A stretch of DNA of 64,000 nucleotides, taken from positions 29,788 through 93,787 of the forward strand of contig DAOTVC010000129.1 in NCBI GenBank assembly GCA_034437215.1. Reading direction: 5' to 3'. The translations under genes and the position numbers were made by a program. A model generated the notes under the pieces. That model ran no database searches and had not been told where the DNA came from. It saw only the letters and a list, made by a program, of their open reading frames with translations. This stretch comes from DAOTVC01 sp034437215 (lineage in GTDB: Bacteria > Chloroflexota > Anaerolineae > B4-G1 > SLSP01). Positions 61,788 to 64,000 of this stretch are shown here, in pieces (positions within the stretch are counted from its first letter, which is position 1; each line of letters starts with the position of its first letter).

Positions 61788-63338
61788 ATGAAACGAGACG
61801 AAGAGCGCACCGCAGAAGGCATGCTCTACACCGACCAGTACCAGCTCACCATGGCCCAGCTCTACTTCCGCATGGGGCTGCACGAGCGCCAGGCGCAGTT
61901 CGACCACTTCTTCCGCAGCTACCCCGACTACGGCTCCCACCAGGCGGGCTACTGCATCAATGCCGGGTTGGAGTGGCTGTTGGATTGGATGGAGCGCGCG
62001 CAGATCCGCGAGGCGGATCTCGACTACCTGCGCTCGCAGCGCGGGCAGGAGGGCAAGCGCATCTTCGGCGACGACTTCCTCGACTGGCTGGGGCGGAACG
62101 GAACCTTCGAGGGCATCACCCTGCACGCCATTCCCGAGGGGCGGGTGGTCCACCCCAACGTGCCCCTCACCGTCGTGCGGGGACCGCTGGCGATGGCCCA
62201 GATTCTCGAGACCCCGCTCCTCAACCACCTCAACTACCCCACCCTCATCGCCACCAAGGCGGCCCGGGTGCACCAGAGCGGACGGGGCCAGCTGCTGCTG
62301 GAGTTCGGGCTCCGCCGGGCGCAGTATACGGCCGCGAATGCCGGCGCCCGCGCTGCCCTCATCGGCGGCGCCGACTTCAGCTCCAACGTCGGGATCTCCC
62401 ACGTCCTCGGCTACCCACCGAAGGGCACCCACGCCCACAGCATGGTGCAGGTCTTCATGGCCCTGGGCGAGGGCGAGCTGGCCGCCTTCCGCGCCTACGC
62501 CGACGTCTACCCCGACAACTGCCTCCTGCTCGTGGACACCATCGACACGCTGGAGAGCGGCGTCCCCAACGCCATCCGGGTCTTCGAGGAGCTGCGCCGC
62601 CAGGGTCACGAGCCTATCGGCATCCGGCTCGACTCGGGTGACCTGGCCTATCTCAGCATCCAGTCCGCCAGGATGCTCAACGAGGCGGGCTTCCCCGACG
62701 CCAGCATCGTCCTCTCCAGCGGTCTCGACGAGATGGTCATCCTGCAGATCATCACCCAGATCCGGGAGGAGGCGGCGCGCTACGGCGTCGACCCCGACGC
62801 CCTCATCAAGCGCCTCGTTTACGGCGTGGGCACCCACATGATAACCTCGGAGGGCGACGCGGCCCTCGACGGCGTCTACAAACTCGTCGCCGTGCAGGAC
62901 GGGGGCGGGGCCTGGACCCCCGCCATCAAGATCTCCGAGACGACCGCCAAGATCCCCAATCCGGGCAACAAGCGCGTCTGGCGCCTCTACGACAACCGCG
63001 ACAAGGCCGTCGCCGACCTCATGACCCTCCAGGACGAGGAGCCCCGGGAGACGGCCTGTATCCAGCTCCACCACCCCGTGGAGCACAACGTCCGGCGGAC
63101 CTGGGATCAGAGAGAGCTCTCTCACATCGAGCCCTTGCTCGTGGAGATCCTGCGCGAGGGGCAGCTCGTCTACGAGCAGCCCACGTTGGACGAGATGCGC
63201 GAGCGTCGCCGGGAGGACCTGGAACACCTCGACCCGGGCGTCAAGCGTATCCTCAACCCGCACATCTACCACGTCTCCCTCTCCGAGAAGCTCTGGGATC
63301 TGAAGCAGCGGCTCATCGAGGAGACGGAGAACGGCTGA
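61788..63338 (+). CDS. pncB: Nicotinate phosphoribosyltransferase
   Basis: Makes nicotinate mononucleotide from nicotinate and PRPP in NAD salvage. Seen: MLYTDQYQLTMAQLYF near the N-terminus, FSSNVGISHVLGYPPKGTHAHSMVQ (catalytic His region), GIRLDSGDLAYLS (PRPP-binding) and SSGLDE. 516 residues, the long bacterial form. ATG behind GGAGAGAG. The NAD synthetase gene follows 44 bp later on the same strand. Confidence 0.92.
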   Translation: MKRDEERTAEGMLYTDQYQLTMAQLYFRMGLHERQAQFDHFFRSYPDYGSHQAGYCINAGLEWLLDWMERAQIREADLDYLRSQRGQEGKRIFGDDFLDWLGRNGTFEGITLHAIPEGRVVHPNVPLTVVRGPLAMAQILETPLLNHLNYPTLIATKAARVHQSGRGQLLLEFGLRRAQYTAANAGARAALIGGADFSSNVGISHVLGYPPKGTHAHSMVQVFMALGEGELAAFRAYADVYPDNCLLLVDTIDTLESGVPNAIRVFEELRRQGHEPIGIRLDSGDLAYLSIQSARMLNEAGFPDASIVLSSGLDEMVILQIITQIREEAARYGVDPDALIKRLVYGVGTHMITSEGDAALDGVYKLVAVQDGGGAWTPAIKISETTAKIPNPGNKRVWRLYDNRDKAVADLMTLQDEEPRETACIQLHHPVEHNVRRTWDQRELSHIEPLLVEILREGQLVYEQPTLDEMRERRREDLEHLDPGVKRILNPHIYHVSLSEKLWDLKQRLIEETENG

Positions 63339-63382
63339 CCCTAATCCCTGGTCCCTGATCCCCACTTGCTAAAGGAGTGAAC

Positions 63383-64000
63383 ATGAGCGTACGCACCCTT
63401 GAGATGGACGAGCTACAGACCCTCGATGGAGCGCGGCTGCGCCATCTGCTGGCGGAGGTCAACGCGGAGCTCCACTACCGTATCACACGCAACGAGATAG
63501 ACGAGTCCTTTGTCACGCTGCTCGTCAACTGGCTGCGACTCCAGGTCGCGCGGGCGGGCGCGCGGGGCTACACCCTGGGCATCTCCGGCGGCATCGACAG
63601 CGCCGTCACCGCGGCTCTCGTCGAGCGGGCGACGCCGGGCGCCAACCGCTACTTCTGGCTTCCCATCCAGAGCGCCGAGACGGATCGCGAGGCAGCGCGC
63701 CTCGTCGTCGACGCCCTCGGGCTGGATCTGGAGACGGTGGATCTCAACGCGGCCTACGCACGCACGGCGCGGGCGCTGGGCGAAGATCCCGACGAAGAGC
63801 CCACACCCCTGCACCTGATGAACCTCAAGGCGATGGTGCGCATGGCGGCCCTCTCCACCGTCGCCAACGAGCACGGTCTTCTCGTCGCGGGAACGGGCAA
63901 TCGCAGCGAGCTGGAACACGCGGGCTTCTTCACCAAACGGGGGGACGGCGCCGCCGACAACGTCGTCCTGGGCCACCTCTTCAAGGCGCAGGTGCGCGCC
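63383..64000 (+). CDS. nadE: NAD synthetase, cut by the window end
   Basis: Last step of NAD synthesis: nicotinate adenine dinucleotide to NAD. The first 206 residues are present: the P-loop-like ATP site LGISGGIDSAVTAALVE, then LMNLKAMVRMAALSTVANEHGLLVAGTGNRSE. The start is typical of the ammonia-using form (no nitrilase domain precedes it). ATG at 63383 behind AAAGGAG. Pairs with pncB for nicotinate salvage. The end lies outside the window. Confidence 0.92.
   Translation, partial: MSVRTLEMDELQTLDGARLRHLLAEVNAELHYRITRNEIDESFVTLLVNWLRLQVARAGARGYTLGISGGIDSAVTAALVERATPGANRYFWLPIQSAETDREAARLVVDALGLDLETVDLNAAYARTARALGEDPDEEPTPLHLMNLKAMVRMAALSTVANEHGLLVAGTGNRSELEHAGFFTKRGDGAADNVVLGHLFKAQVRA

Overview
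The window is GC-rich, densely coded bacterial chromosome. The best guess for its source is a member of the Chloroflexota (Anaerolineae or a related class). Three things suggest this: F420 genes (NADPH:F420 reductase, CofE and an LLM oxidoreductase) in one run; large secreted proteins ending in a YLPLxLR/K-type tail; and many short palindromic intergenic repeats. The assignment is inferred from gene content, because no rRNA, tRNA or other marker is present. I saw no CRISPR array, prophage or transposase gene.

Layout. 0.3-3.8 kb: very large GH13 (alpha-amylase superfamily) protein. 3.9-6.8 kb (minus): C39-like/TPR membrane protein and MurJ-type flippase behind a leader with a terminator-like hairpin. 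6.9-7.4 kb: nest of three repeat families. 7.4-8.4 kb: adenosine deaminase. 8.4-8.8 kb: one repeat element inserted inside another. 8.95-16.1 kb: two tandem copies of a three-gene ABC export cassette (ATPase, permease, permease). 16.2-19.6 kb (minus): sugar-type ABC importer without its ATPase. 20-23.6 kb: UbiA prenyltransferase, esterase, and a YajC/PP2C/P-loop operon. 23.9-26.4 kb: a further ABC-2 exporter. 27-29 kb: small zinc-binding protein and a ParB-UspA-UspA fusion. 30.6-38.2 kb: CpaF-like ATPase, phosphofructokinase with methyltransferase, sugar-isomerase-like protein, degenerate GxxExxY protein, Wzz-like protein, glutaredoxin, NrdR and GreA. 38.5-46.8 kb: two giant genes side by side, a soluble-adenylyl-cyclase-like protein (two cyclase domains, ATPase, TPR) and a secreted C25/caspase-fold-like peptidase. 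47-49.6 kb: F420 genes. 49.7-52.7 kb: SF2 helicase with two apparent membrane helices. 52.8-58.7 kb: Fe-S flavin dehydrogenase, zinc-ribbon protein, a secreted glycosidase/membrane protein operon, and an ECF sigma/anti-sigma pair. 58.9-64 kb: DDAH-like hydrolase, LysM protein, TauE permease, cyclophilin, and the NAD salvage pair pncB-nadE (nadE runs off the window).

The most striking non-gene signal is a set of miniature inverted-repeat elements. The main family (ends TGACT...CTGAA / TTCAG...AGTCA) has three near-identical copies of about 162 bp flanked by direct 5-bp duplications. One copy sits inside an older relative. A short 87-bp member supplies the last codons and stop of the anti-sigma gene. 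Two other families, with ends AGGGCTA and TGGGTGTGTT, are each present twice. No matching transposase lies in the window, so mobilisation would have to be in trans.

Coordinates, motifs and repeats were read by eye. Family assignments rest on recognised motifs rather than database searches.
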